A stretch of DNA of 64,000 bases from JAANXG01 sp963731035 (GTDB lineage Bacteria; Pseudomonadota; Gammaproteobacteria; Arenicellales; JAANXG01). Below the pieces are notes generated by a model. It ran no database searches and was not told the origin of the DNA. It saw only the letters and a list, made by a program, of their open reading frames with translations. Below are positions 51,775 to 60,288 of the stretch, in pieces. The stretch is from NCBI GenBank assembly GCA_963731035.1, contig CAVSUY010000018.1:154539-218538 (forward strand), written 5' to 3'. Positions within the stretch are counted from its first letter, which is position 1. The number at the start of each line of letters is the position of its first letter. Made by a program: the position numbers and the translations under genes.

Positions 51775-53216
51775 GGCCACTCCCACTCGGCGACTGGTCT
51801 ACCCGCTTCCTGCTGTCGCCAATACTCCCGTGTGAGCGCACTCATGTCGCGGCCGCGATGCCTGATGTAGTCGCGCTGCCACTGTGCGCCGGTACGTCCC
51901 TTCCGTACCCGCCGCTCGATGATGTCCAGGTAGTGCTCCACGTCCGCCTCGTCTACGTTCAGACCCAACAGCCCGCGCCGCGCCAACGGCAGCAGTACGT
52001 CCAACAACAGGTGCTGGACCGAGCCGTGGCGGCCATCGAACCAGTGTACGTCGGCATCGAGTCCAAGACGCGCGCAGCGATAGAAGTTGTCGCGGGCTTC
52101 CTCGAAGGACAAGTCCGCGCGCCAGTCGTGGTCGCTCTCGGCAAGCGCATGGACCAAGCCCCAAAACAAGGCCGCGTTGGCAACCGTGTCCACCACGGTC
52201 GGCCCGGCACCGATCACGCGGTGCTCGATACGCAGGTGCATGGCGCCTGCGGAGTCGAAGCCGATCAGGGGCCGGTTCCAGCGCCAGATGGTTCCGTTGT
52301 GCAGCCGGACATGGTAAAGAAGCGCCTCGTCCGTATCGGAGCAGAAAGGCAGCAGGACCGGAAACGTTTCCAGGTTCTCATTGAACAACTCCAGCAACGA
52401 CTGCTTGACGTAGCCGTTCCCGAAGGTCACCCGCGCAGGCGTCCGGTAGCGGTCGCTGCGGCGGTTGACGGTGTTCACCGACTGCTCGAAAAGCGGGATC
52501 CGGGTCTCCGCCCACAGGTCCTTCCCGAACAGCAGCGGCGAATTGCCGGTGGCCGCGACGATTGGCGCCGATACCACCTGGGCCGCATTGAAATAGTCGG
52601 CCGACTGGCGCAGATTGACTTGTATGTGCACCTGCAGGGAGGTTGCAGCAGATTCGAGCATAACGTCTTCGTGCATAAGATCCAGGGTTTCCACGCCTTC
52701 CACGTGCAGATGAACCGGCTCCCCGCCGCGCATGATGAACACCTGCTCGTTCAAGGCCCGATAGCGGTCGCGGTCGGACATGCTCCCGGGGTTGAGTTGC
52801 GACCGGCGCACCGTCGGCAATATACCGATCATTACCAGGCGTGCGTCAAGTTCCCGGGCGCTCCGGGAAGCACGGCGCCAGGTATCGTCCAGCTCCTCGT
52901 GGATGCGCCGCAGCACATCGCTTTGGAGATCGCGGCACTGGGCGTTCAGCTCTATATTGAAGCGCGCCAGCTCCGGAACGATCCATTTCGACAAGGAACC
53001 GTCCAGGCAGTTGAGGAAACGGTCGTTGCAGGGGTTTGGATCGAAATTATCGTCCACCAGCCAGGTTTCCAACTCATACCCGGCGACCGGATGGGCCTCC
53101 ACGAACCGCTCATTGCCGAAATATCCGCGCAGGAGCTCCGTTTCATGCCTGAGGGCCCGCTCGAAGCGTGTGAAATCACTCAGCGAGAAATGGCTGCTTT
53201 TGATTTCATCGCCCAC
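51768..53216 (-). CDS. GCS2-family glutamate-cysteine ligase-like (carboxylate-amine ligase)
   Basis: A 482-residue protein of the GCS2/YbdK group: GYELETWLVDD near residue 47 (Glu for Mg-ATP), ELARFNIELN, and HLHVEGVETL and LQVHIQV segments. It would join a carboxylate to an amine at the cost of ATP. Coupled to the AstE-like gene downstream, matching reported gene neighbourhoods where amidoligases sit beside deacylases. Starts divergent from the SH3 gene. Confidence 0.82.
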   Translation of the reverse strand: MGDEIKSSHFSLSDFTRFERALRHETELLRGYFGNERFVEAHPVAGYELETWLVDDNFDPNPCNDRFLNCLDGSLSKWIVPELARFNIELNAQCRDLQSDVLRRIHEELDDTWRRASRSARELDARLVMIGILPTVRRSQLNPGSMSDRDRYRALNEQVFIMRGGEPVHLHVEGVETLDLMHEDVMLESAATSLQVHIQVNLRQSADYFNAAQVVSAPIVAATGNSPLLFGKDLWAETRIPLFEQSVNTVNRRSDRYRTPARVTFGNGYVKQSLLELFNENLETFPVLLPFCSDTDEALLYHVRLHNGTIWRWNRPLIGFDSAGAMHLRIEHRVIGAGPTVVDTVANAALFWGLVHALAESDHDWRADLSFEEARDNFYRCARLGLDADVHWFDGRHGSVQHLLLDVLLPLARRGLLGLNVDEADVEHYLDIIERRVRKGRTGAQWQRDYIRHRGRDMSALTREYWRQQEAGRPVAEWEWPC

Positions 53217-53447
53217 CGTCTATTGCCCCCGTTTTCAGGTCGGCATTCGATGCCGACGACATCCCAATGACAACCGGGTCGAAGGTCCGGCCCGCAGGAG
53301 CCGGCGGCGACCACGACCTTTCCCGGCACCCGGCATTCTACCCTGAACCATCCGGCCGTTCAGTCTCAGTTCATCTTCGATTCAGAGTGCGTTCAACGCC
53401 CCCATGGCAAGGTTGCGCTCACATTCACGAAGTCAGGAGCCAACATC

Positions 53448-54017
53448 ATGAAACGCTTTGCAACTATCCTGGTTTTGTCCGCCGCCATCGCGGCGAGTCC
53501 CGCTATGGCCGGCGATAGGGAAAACATCGGCGGTGCCATCGGCGCCACGGTCGGCGCCTTCGTCGGATCCAATGTTGGGCACGGCACGGCCCGCCTGGCC
53601 ACAACGGCGGCGGGTGCCGTGGGCGGTTTCATCATCGGACAGAATATCGCCCACAACGATAGGGATCGGTACCAGAGGACGCACACCTACCATGATCCGC
53701 GGCGCCGGTCCTACGGGCACGCGATAGAGATACGCCCAATCAACAGGATCTTCGAGGCCAGGACCACCAGCAACGTCCGTACCGGACCCAGCACGCGCTA
53801 CGGCATCACCGACAGGTTGTATCGTCGCCAGCACGTCAAGGTCATCGGCAAGGTCGAAGGCCGCAACTGGTTCGTGGTCGAGACTCACCATCGCAGGGGT
53901 TTCGTCTACGCGCCCTTGCTGCGGCCGGATCATGACTGGCGCCCCGACAATCGCCGCGACGACCACGACTGGGACAACCGCCGCCATGACCGCGACCGGT
54001 ACGGATGGATGCATTGA
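53448..54017 (+). CDS. Periplasmic/surface SH3-domain protein with glycine zipper
   Basis: A 189-residue protein. Signal peptide (1-21, ends AMA), a glycine-zipper segment (GGAIGATVGAFVGSNVG; AAGAVGGFIIG), a bacterial SH3 domain (ARTTSNVRTGPSTRYGI ... WFVVETHHRRGFVYAPLL) and a His/Asp/Arg-rich tail. CAGGAGCC precedes the ATG by nine bases. The upstream region has repeated TTCAG/TTCAT motifs (53359-53386) that could bind a response regulator. Ends with its own terminator. Confidence 0.82.
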   Translation: MKRFATILVLSAAIAASPAMAGDRENIGGAIGATVGAFVGSNVGHGTARLATTAAGAVGGFIIGQNIAHNDRDRYQRTHTYHDPRRRSYGHAIEIRPINRIFEARTTSNVRTGPSTRYGITDRLYRRQHVKVIGKVEGRNWFVVETHHRRGFVYAPLLRPDHDWRPDNRRDDHDWDNRRHDRDRYGWMH

Positions 54018-54059
54018 TGGCAATCGTCAGACATGGAAACCTTAGTGCTGTGGAATGGT

Positions 54060-54086
54060 CCCGGGGAGCTCCCCGGGGCCGTTTTT
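54060..54086 (+). terminator. Rho-independent terminator of the SH3 gene
   Basis: Perfect palindrome CCCGGGGAGCTCCCCGGG (54060-54077) followed by GCCGTTTTT, 43 bases after the stop. Confidence 0.9.
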
Positions 54087-54130
54087 CTCTGTTCCCCGCC
54101 GCGGCTTCAGCACCGTGTCTGACCCCCGGC

Positions 54131-54199
54131 TTGTAGGAGCGGCTTCAGCCGCGATCAGCCCGGATCGAAGCCATCGCGGCTGAAGCCGCTCCTACGATC
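54131..54199. repeat. REP pair
   Basis: TTGTAGGAGCGGCTTCAGCC (54131 on) and its inverse ending at 54199, separated by about 19 bases, between convergent SH3 and MCE genes. Confidence 0.85.
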
Positions 54200-54237
54200 C
54201 GTGGTTTGGTACTCGGTGAAACCTGCAGGCCCGCAAG

Positions 54238-55044
54238 TCAGGTGGACTCCCGGTCGGGCTTCTTTGCCATGGCGCGGGACAGCTCGTCCAGCAATCGCTG
54301 CAGGGGTTCGACCAGCTTCTCGTTGCCCTGCTGCTTGAGGTGCTCGATCTGCTCCTTCAGGCGGCGGGCAAGCTCTGCGTAGGACTCCCGGGCCTGCTTT
54401 CGGGCCTCCTCCGACTGGCTTTCGAGGTCTCCCAAGAACTTCTGGTAAGCCTTGTTTGTGTCGTCATAGCTGCGTCCCAGCTGCTGCTTGAGGTCGTCGA
54501 ACTGCCGGTTCATCTCGTTCTTCTTCTGCTCCCACTCGTCGCTTTGGAAGTAGTCGTGCACCGTCTTGGCCAGGTCGTTCATCGACTTGGTGCCGGTGTC
54601 TATGGATTCGCCCGCCTGCCAGGCGGCGTATTCCAGCGAGTTGTTGAGACCCACCAGCACGGCGTCGTCTTTGAGGGGATCGCCGCCCGGCCGGTAGTTG
54701 TACAGCTCGATAACAGTGTGTCCACCCCGGGTGGTGAGCAGCGCAGCTGAGCCCGAGCGCAGCGCGGCAACCAGGTCCGGATCCAGAGCCAGGCGGGCCC
54801 GCACCGTGGCCCCGGTTCTCGTCAGACCGGATATTTCGCCGACCTTGGCATCGTCAAGATAAACCGGAACACCCGTCGCCAGGCCGGAACTGTTGTTGAA
54901 TGTCGCCGATACGTGCAGCTCCCGCGCGCAAGCGCTCAGGAACACCGCGACGGCAGCGGCAAGAAACACCGCGAGTACCTGTCTCGCCGGTCCTGTCCGC
55001 CGGGGGAAGCAGTCGACGGGCACCCCCGCAAGGTTCTCACTCAT
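54238..55044 (-). CDS. MCE-domain (MlaD-like) lipoprotein with C-terminal coiled coil
   Basis: A 268-residue protein (ATG 55044; the frame extends 12 codons earlier). A hydrophobic signal ends in lipobox LSAC. One MCE domain follows (SGLATGVPVYLDDAKVGEIS; LALDPDLVAALRSGS), then a long coiled coil (about 160-258). MCE proteins move lipids between membranes. No permease or ATPase of the Mla type is nearby, so its partner must be elsewhere. Confidence 0.8.
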   Translation of the reverse strand: MSENLAGVPVDCFPRRTGPARQVLAVFLAAAVAVFLSACARELHVSATFNNSSGLATGVPVYLDDAKVGEISGLTRTGATVRARLALDPDLVAALRSGSAALLTTRGGHTVIELYNYRPGGDPLKDDAVLVGLNNSLEYAAWQAGESIDTGTKSMNDLAKTVHDYFQSDEWEQKKNEMNRQFDDLKQQLGRSYDDTNKAYQKFLGDLESQSEEARKQARESYAELARRLKEQIEHLKQQGNEKLVEPLQRLLDELSRAMAKKPDREST

Positions 55045-55138
55045 AACCGAACACCGATAGCAGGACGTAGTCACAGTCAACAGACTACCACGGGCGCCGC
55101 GGCGGCGCCCTGGCGAACGAGGAACGGTGGCGAAGATG

Positions 55139-55834
55139 CTACTGAACGACTTTCAGGGATGGGCGCCTGTCTCCCAGGCCGCGGGTATGCTCCCGGACGT
55201 CGGCCCGCTTTATGTGGCCGTCGATCCACTCGATCAGGGACCGCCACTGCACCAGGTCGGTGGCCACGATGTCCCGGTTCATCTCGAAGATACCAAGGCC
55301 TTTCATGGAGGCGTGGGTGTAGTTCTGGCTGTCCCGGAAGGTGGCGACGAACGGGATCTTGAGGCTGCCCAGGAACTTGCGGAGCTGGTCGAACATCAGG
55401 GTGTTGGTGCGCACCCGGTTGGCCACCACGCACACGGGTTTATTGGAATGGCGCACCTTGCCGTCGATGAGCAGGTCGCGGATGAAGTCGGCGGCGGCAT
55501 GGATGTCGATGGGCGACGGCAGGACCGGGATAATCACCGCGTCGGAGCGCGCCACCAGCATCGCCATGTCCTTGGTCTGGATCTGGGCCGGCGGGTCCAT
55601 GATCACGCGATCGAAGGAATCCACGCCTCGGAATGTCCAGCCGGTGACGCCGGTGATCTCCGGCGCGGTGTGGGGACGCCGTTCCAGCCAGCGTACCCCG
55701 GACATTTGACGGTCGAAATCGAATAGCGCGGTCCGGTAGCCCCGCACTGCGTAAAAACTGGCCAGGTTGGAAGTCAGCGTGGATTTGCCGGCTCCCCCCT
55801 TGGAATTGATCACCAGGATCGAACGTGCGCCCAT
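55139..55834 (-). CDS. ParA/MinD-like P-loop ATPase
   Basis: A 231-residue protein with the deviant Walker A NSKGGAGKSTL (signature Lys present), FDFDRQ and the switch VIMDPPAQIQ, and helix NRVRTNTLMFDQL. ParA-type ATPases position DNA or protein complexes. No ParB or segregation site is present, so it is an orphan, possibly cooperating with a large complex. Not part of the GC-rich operons around it. Confidence 0.85.
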   Translation of the reverse strand: MGARSILVINSKGGAGKSTLTSNLASFYAVRGYRTALFDFDRQMSGVRWLERRPHTAPEITGVTGWTFRGVDSFDRVIMDPPAQIQTKDMAMLVARSDAVIIPVLPSPIDIHAAADFIRDLLIDGKVRHSNKPVCVVANRVRTNTLMFDQLRKFLGSLKIPFVATFRDSQNYTHASMKGLGIFEMNRDIVATDLVQWRSLIEWIDGHIKRADVREHTRGLGDRRPSLKVVQ

Positions 55835-56371
55835 GCATGATCCCCCGAGTTTTGGGGCGTATCCGTATAAAGGTGCCGCAACACCCCCGGCCCGCCTGCC
55901 AGCACTGAGTTCCCTGGCGGCGGATTATTCTTACACCCCGTGGTTGAACCTTCCCGGAGGCTAAAGTACCCGGAACGCAAGCGAGTTGCAATTGTTTCGG
56001 GGGAAATTTCGCTTGAATTCAGGGGCTATTCGTGGGTTTTCGTCCCATTCCTTCCCTGTCCGCGGGAGGATCGAGCCGCTCTTTCCACCCTCAGCCGCCC
56101 GCAGGAGGAAGAGGTGTTTCCTTCGACGACGGGGAAAATCCCGAACCACAGGTTCCGTCTCTCGCTGGCGGGACGACGCCAGCGACGGAGGGAGGAACGG
56201 CGGAGCCGGACGCCGAGAGGGCCAGGGTGAGGGCGGCTGCGGGTCAGAACAATCGGAATCAGCCAACCGATCCAAGTATCGGACATGTATCAAGTAGGAC
56301 CGGGCCCAAACCCAAACCCTTCGTCGACTCGTTCGATATCGCGGCGAGACATGCTCAACGGTGTCTGCGCT
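55835..56371. other. Intergenic region with repeat element
   Basis: 537 bases without a gene I can support. At 56163-56235 lies the element shared with 6232-6405, including the hairpin CGCTGGCG-6-CGCCAGCG (56163-56184) and GAGGGCCAGGGTGAGGGC. The remainder shows nothing recognisable. Confidence 0.45.
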
Positions 56372-56572
56372 TCAATACAACCCGGCATCCTGCTGAAACC
56401 ACCGCACGAACTCGATGATCTCCTCCGCCTGCTTGTCGCCCACGTTCTGAACTGGCAGCATGTCCCCGAAATGCCAGTGGTACTGCGGCGAACCGACCTG
56501 CATCGCACGGTAGAATAGGGAAACAAACGCGGACGCCGCCAGGAGACAGCCATAGCGAATCGACCTTTTCAT
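56372..56572 (-). CDS. Small exported protein resembling a cytochrome c C-terminus
   Basis: 66 residues from ATG 56572 with a signal-like start (MKRSIRYGCLLAASAF). The end (FGDMLPVQNVGDKQAEEIIE then FVRWFQQDAGLY) resembles the Met-ligand helix of class I cytochromes c, but there is no CxxCH. It may be a decayed or split cytochrome, or an unrelated small envelope protein. It lies 62 bases downstream of the Met-rich gene on the same strand. Confidence 0.45.
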   Translation of the reverse strand: MKRSIRYGCLLAASAFVSLFYRAMQVGSPQYHWHFGDMLPVQNVGDKQAEEIIEFVRWFQQDAGLY

Positions 56573-56633
56573 CGTCGACTATGTCCGACATCAGACATAA
56601 CGATTGGCGCCGCCCAGTTTTCAAGCGTCGTCG

Positions 56634-57556
56634 CTACTGGTCCTCGTTCTGGTCCTCGTTCTGGTCCTGGTCCTGCCAGAAATTCCTCATATCCTTGAAA
56701 TGCTCACGCATCAGCTTGCGTCGTTCGGCCTTGTCCGTGGTTTGGGCGATCTGCTGCATGTCCTTGTAGCTCTCGGCCATGTGCTCCGCCATCCGGTCGA
56801 GCTGTTCGTCCGTCAAGCCACCCGGGGACATCATCGCGCGGCCTGCTCTTCCGTATCCCATCGTCCCATTCCCCATCGTCCCATTCCCCATCATTCCTGG
56901 GCCCATCATTCCGGGACCCGTCATACCCTGACCAGGACCATAGCCCATCATCCCCGGGCCCATCGCGCCGCAACCCCTGGGACCATAGCCCATCATCCCC
57001 GGGCCCATCGCGCCGTAACCCCTGGCACCATAGCCCATCATCCCCGGGCCCATCGCGCCGTAACCCCTGGCACCATAGCCCATCATCCCCGGGCCCATCG
57101 CGCCGTAGCCCATGGACCATAGCCCATCATCCCCGGGCCCATCGCTCCGTAGCCCATGGGGCCATAACCCATCATTCCCGGACCCCCGCCGCGCGAGCGG
57201 CGGGCACCTGCACCAACATGTCCACCGTATCCATGGGTCGTCTGAAGATATTGGTGAACCAGCTGCCTTCTCTCCGACTTGTCCTTTGACTCGGCGATGT
57301 GCTGCATCAACTGATACCGTTTGGCGATTTGATCGCCGATTGCATCGAGGTAGTCGCCGCCGGCCCGTTGCGAACCGGCCGCTGAATTGCTCACCATGGT
57401 GGAGCCTGCACCGGAACCCATCATCCCGCCGGAGCCGGACCCCATCATCGACGTGCCTTCGCCACCGGCCGCGTCGCTCGACTGGGCGAAAACAGGTGCG
57501 CCGGCAAGACCAAGGCTGCATACCAAAACAAACAGGATTAAACGCCACGTATACAT
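56634..57556 (-). CDS. Exported Met/Gly-rich repeat protein, frameshifted
   Basis: The N-terminal half (57556 to about 57115) has a signal peptide (ends PVFAQ). It has an MMGSG-rich stretch, a helix pair (IGDQIAKRYQLMQHIAESKD, then KSERRQLVHQYLQ) and repeats of GPGMMGYGAMGYG type. One missing base at 57114-57115 throws the frame; the next frame carries on the repeats and a second helix pair (MAEHMAESYKDMQQIAQTTD, then KAERRKLMREHF) to a stop at 56634. The corrected protein has about 307 residues. Met-rich periplasmic proteins often bind copper. The C-terminal helices are reminiscent of CpxP/Spy-like proteins. Confidence 0.75.
56966..57185 (-). repeat. 45-bp tandem repeat inside the Met/Gly-rich gene
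   Basis: Units at 56966-57010, 57011-57055, 57056-57100, 57101-57144 and a diverged one from 57145. Units two and three are identical. Unit four has 44 bases, which is the frameshift. Each unit encodes 15 residues of GPGMMGYGARGYGAM type. Confidence 0.85.
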
Positions 57557-57767
57557 CTAATTTCTCCCGGAATTCAATTCCAACGGCTAAATCGCGCCTC
57601 CTACAACCCGGCGCACAGCACGAGGCTCGAGCGAGAAAGCGCCCCAGTACCTGCTGTAACCCGCGGACAGGGCGATCGTTCCAGCCGGTACGTAATCCTA
57701 CCCGCCGCGTGGCCTGGTTTCATTGACTTGTATCACGCTTGGGCGCGAGCGCGCTGCTTGCCCGACT

Positions 57768-58673
57768 CTACTGCTTTACGAACTTGAGGGTCATGCGGTC
57801 GGATTCGCCGATCGACTCGTACTTCGCGCGGTCCTTCTCCGGGGATCTCAGGGAGGGAGCGAGATACCACACGGGCACGTCGCGCTTATCTTGCGGATTG
57901 GCATTGATAGCGCTGCTCGCCGCCAGTGTGAAACCCGCTCGCTTTGCGGCCTGCATCACGTAGGGTTCGGGAAGCCGTCCCATTCTGTAGGTCTTTCCCA
58001 CCGGCTGATCCGGATCGGCGCGATGAGCCACGACGCCGAGTACGCCCCCCGGCTCGAGCGTCCGATACGCTGAACGGAAGAACTCGTCCAACACGGCGCT
58101 GGTGACCTCGTCGTGGGGATTGCCATAGACCAGGTCATGCGTGTTCCGGAAGGTCAGGATCATATCGGCAGAGTGCGGTGGCCCCAGATCGATGTAGTCG
58201 GGATTCTCGAAAGCCTGCAGCTCGACGCGTCCATAGACCTTCGGGTCGGCCTCGAGCTTCTTCCGATACTTCTCGGCCATGCGCCGCGCGAAGGGATTGG
58301 AGCTGGTCGACGGTGGAGTCGCTTCGATGAGGCGGCCGTGATCGTGGAGAAACGGCGCCAGTATCTCGGTGTACCAACCTCCTCCGGGCAGCACCTCAAC
58401 GACGGTCATGTCCGGCTTGATTCCAAAGAACTCGAGGGTCTGCAATGGGTGCCGGTAGCGGTCCCGCTCGACGTTTTCCGGTGAACGTTGAGCCCCGTTT
58501 ATGGCGGCGTCGAGGCTCGCCTGGACCGGAGCCTGCGCGGCACCGGCCGGGAACGACGCAACGGTCGCCAGCACGAGAAGTATCGCCGCGACACACGCGC
58601 CGGGATTCCGCCTGCGCCACGTCCGGATTTCGACGTGGGTCAATGACATAAGTGTCCTGGTCCTAGTCTTCAT
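57768..58673 (-). CDS. Exported class I SAM-dependent methyltransferase-like protein (COG4798 type)
   Basis: A 301-residue protein with an N-terminal export segment (about 24-46, ends AGAAQA) before a Rossmann methyltransferase domain: motif I TVVEVLPGGGWYTEILAPFL, DMILTFRNTHDLV (motif IV region) and GGVLGVVAHRAD. The family (predicted methyltransferases COG4798) often has a signal sequence; how SAM would reach the periplasm is unclear. The adjacent upstream gene is a decayed cytochrome c. Confidence 0.8.
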   Translation of the reverse strand: MKTRTRTLMSLTHVEIRTWRRRNPGACVAAILLVLATVASFPAGAAQAPVQASLDAAINGAQRSPENVERDRYRHPLQTLEFFGIKPDMTVVEVLPGGGWYTEILAPFLHDHGRLIEATPPSTSSNPFARRMAEKYRKKLEADPKVYGRVELQAFENPDYIDLGPPHSADMILTFRNTHDLVYGNPHDEVTSAVLDEFFRSAYRTLEPGGVLGVVAHRADPDQPVGKTYRMGRLPEPYVMQAAKRAGFTLAASSAINANPQDKRDVPVWYLAPSLRSPEKDRAKYESIGESDRMTLKFVKQ

Positions 58674-58682
58674 GTTCTTCCA

Positions 58683-59132
58683 TCAGCCTCTTGATATTGT
58701 CGGGAATGTCCTCGACGGTGAAGGACTTCGGACCTGCACGTGGTGCGCGAAGGACACTATATCGGCCAGGTCCTGCCCGGTGAACTCGATCTGATGGCCG
58801 ATTTCATGCTGCTGCATGGCGATCATCGGCACGGCCCTCCGCCACATCTTGCCAAAGAACTCGAAGGGATTCATCACCGGCTTCATCGTCGCCGCGCTCA
58901 GCTTGGGCGCGTCGGTGCCGCCGACGCCGTTGATCGAGTGGCACGCCACGCAGCCCTTGCTGGCGAACAAGTGCTTACCCCGGTTCGCATCCACGGCGAG
59001 CATGACCAAGCCGGGGGAGATTCAGGACATTTCACTGCCGGTGCTCGTGTCGGCTTTGCCGGACTGCAGCCCAAAGTCGGCAAATATGGCGGCGGCTGGG
59101 GCTACCGCGAGTGCGAATCGTGACGGACCCTT
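58683..59132 (-). pseudogene. c-type cytochrome with in-frame stop and lost start
   Basis: The heme motif CVACH and the rest of a small class I cytochrome (HLFASKGCVACHSINGVGG; MKPVMNPFEFFGKM; TGQDLADIVSFAHH) lie in 58683-59009. In the same frame upstream, a signal-like RFALAVAPAAAIFADFG is interrupted by TGA at 59022-59024. A strong AAGGAGGGG (59136-59144) is followed at the right spacing by AAG (59130-59132), not ATG. A TTG at 59009 could start a signal-less protein. Both lesions suggest inactivation unless sequence errors. Confidence 0.65.
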
Positions 59133-59150
59133 AGGCCCCTCCTTAACCTA

Positions 59151-59497
59151 TGTCGGCATTCGAACCTTACCAGTCGGACAGCAGGTACCGACAGGGATTC
59201 CTGCTTCGTCTTTCCGTCGCCGGCAATAACTCATGCCGTGGCAACCGGCCCGATTGGGTGCGAAGTCTCGGGTGCTCTCACCAACAGAAGAGAGGCGAGA
59301 GAGACTTGGCTGACCTGAGTCAGGGCGTCTTGTTGACGACGGTGATAGAAACCAATTGTCGTCGAGCAGATAAGGAAGTCGTCAGCGGGCGCGATAGCAG
59401 CGTCCAGCACTCGAAGACTCCAGAAACGTCCGCACCCTGCGCCGGATCCGGCCACCGCCAGCTCCGCCAAGACTCCCCTTCCCCCGCCGTCAACCGC
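59151..59497. other. Intergenic region, no gene seen
   Basis: About 350 bases between the decayed cytochrome and the TetR gene. Frames on both strands here have no recognisable family and appear to be chance. No repeats of the families listed elsewhere. Confidence 0.4.
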
Positions 59498-60097
59498 TCA
59501 GCGTTTCTGCAGCCCGCTCAGCGCCAGGCGCGCCACGCCCCGGGCCTTGCGCTCGAACGTCTCCAGGGAACACAAGCTCATGGCATTCGGGTGATCGAAC
59601 ATGAACATGCTTGCGTACAAGGCCTCCGAAGTCGCCTCGAGATCGCAGGGCTGGAATTCCCCGGCATCGACGCCTTCCTGCAAGATGGCGCCCAGCATGG
59701 ACCAGGCCTGCGAGAGATACTCTTCCACCAGGGCCGGCCGCTGATGGCAGACCGCGTCCACCAGCTCGTTCATGCGGGGTCGATCCGACCACTGCCCGTG
59801 CGTGTAGCGCAGGTTGGTGAGAATGAAGGACTCGATCTTGTCGCTGGCGGACAGCGACCCATCCTTGACCACCACCTTCAGCGCCTGCACCTTGTCCGAC
59901 AGGCACTGCTTCGCCATCGCCGCGCCGATGTCGTGCTTGCTCTCGAAGTAGCGATACAGGTTGGCCGCCGACATTCCACAGTCTCCCGCGATCTCGGCCA
60001 TGGTCGTCTTGCCGAACCCGAACTGCTGAAACCGGTCCCCCGCCGCGTCAAGAATCCGGACGCGGACCGCTTCGATGTCTTCTTTAAGCAGGGTCAT
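59498..60097 (-). CDS. TetR-family transcriptional regulator
   Basis: A 199-residue protein: helix-turn-helix GKTTMAEIAGDCGMSAANLYRYFESK (in part: MAEIAGDCGMSAANLYRYF) and a ligand domain. The start lies 27 bases from a perfect inverted repeat TGAATATT-6-AATATTCA (60124-60145), a probable autoregulatory operator. The neighbouring GST gene is on the same strand behind a REP pair, so its target is uncertain. Confidence 0.88.
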   Translation of the reverse strand: MTLLKEDIEAVRVRILDAAGDRFQQFGFGKTTMAEIAGDCGMSAANLYRYFESKHDIGAAMAKQCLSDKVQALKVVVKDGSLSASDKIESFILTNLRYTHGQWSDRPRMNELVDAVCHQRPALVEEYLSQAWSMLGAILQEGVDAGEFQPCDLEATSEALYASMFMFDHPNAMSLCSLETFERKARGVARLALSGLQKR

Positions 60098-60123
60098 CGG
60101 CGGGTATGATATCCGGGTTTTTA

Positions 60124-60145
60124 TGAATATTCAATTAAATATTCA
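60124..60145. promoter_or_regulatory. Candidate TetR operator
   Basis: Inverted repeat TGAATATT - CAATTA - AATATTCA in an AT-rich stretch 27 bases upstream of the TetR start. Confidence 0.6.
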
Positions 60146-60176
60146 CTATTCACCTGACACGGCATGAAACCCCGTA

Positions 60177-60249
60177 TCGTAGGAGCGGCTTCAGCCGCGA
60201 TAACCCCTGGTAAACGGAGGAAAAACGCAGCTGAAGCCGCTCCTACAAT
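60177..60249. repeat. REP pair
   Basis: ATCGTAGGAGCGGCTTCAGC at 60177 and its inverse (CAGCTGAAGCCGCTCCTACA...) ending at 60249, between the TetR and GST genes. Confidence 0.82.
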
Positions 60250-60288
60250 CCGGGGCTCGAGAGCCTGGCCAAAACCGGTATCGGCCCC

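Noticed and set aside
55139..55834. Plasmid partition locus or origin
   Set aside because: A ParA-like ATPase is present, but there is no ParB, no centromere repeats and no replication gene.
56634..57120. A separate short gene for the C-terminal part of the Met-rich protein
   Set aside because: The repeats run through the junction in both frames, and a single missing base in one 45-bp unit explains the split.
56966..57185. CRISPR array
   Set aside because: The direct repeats are adjacent with no spacers, and they are coding repeats of 15 residues.
59150..60109. A 319-codon forward frame opposite the TetR gene
   Set aside because: Shadow of the TetR gene; no start context and no domain.
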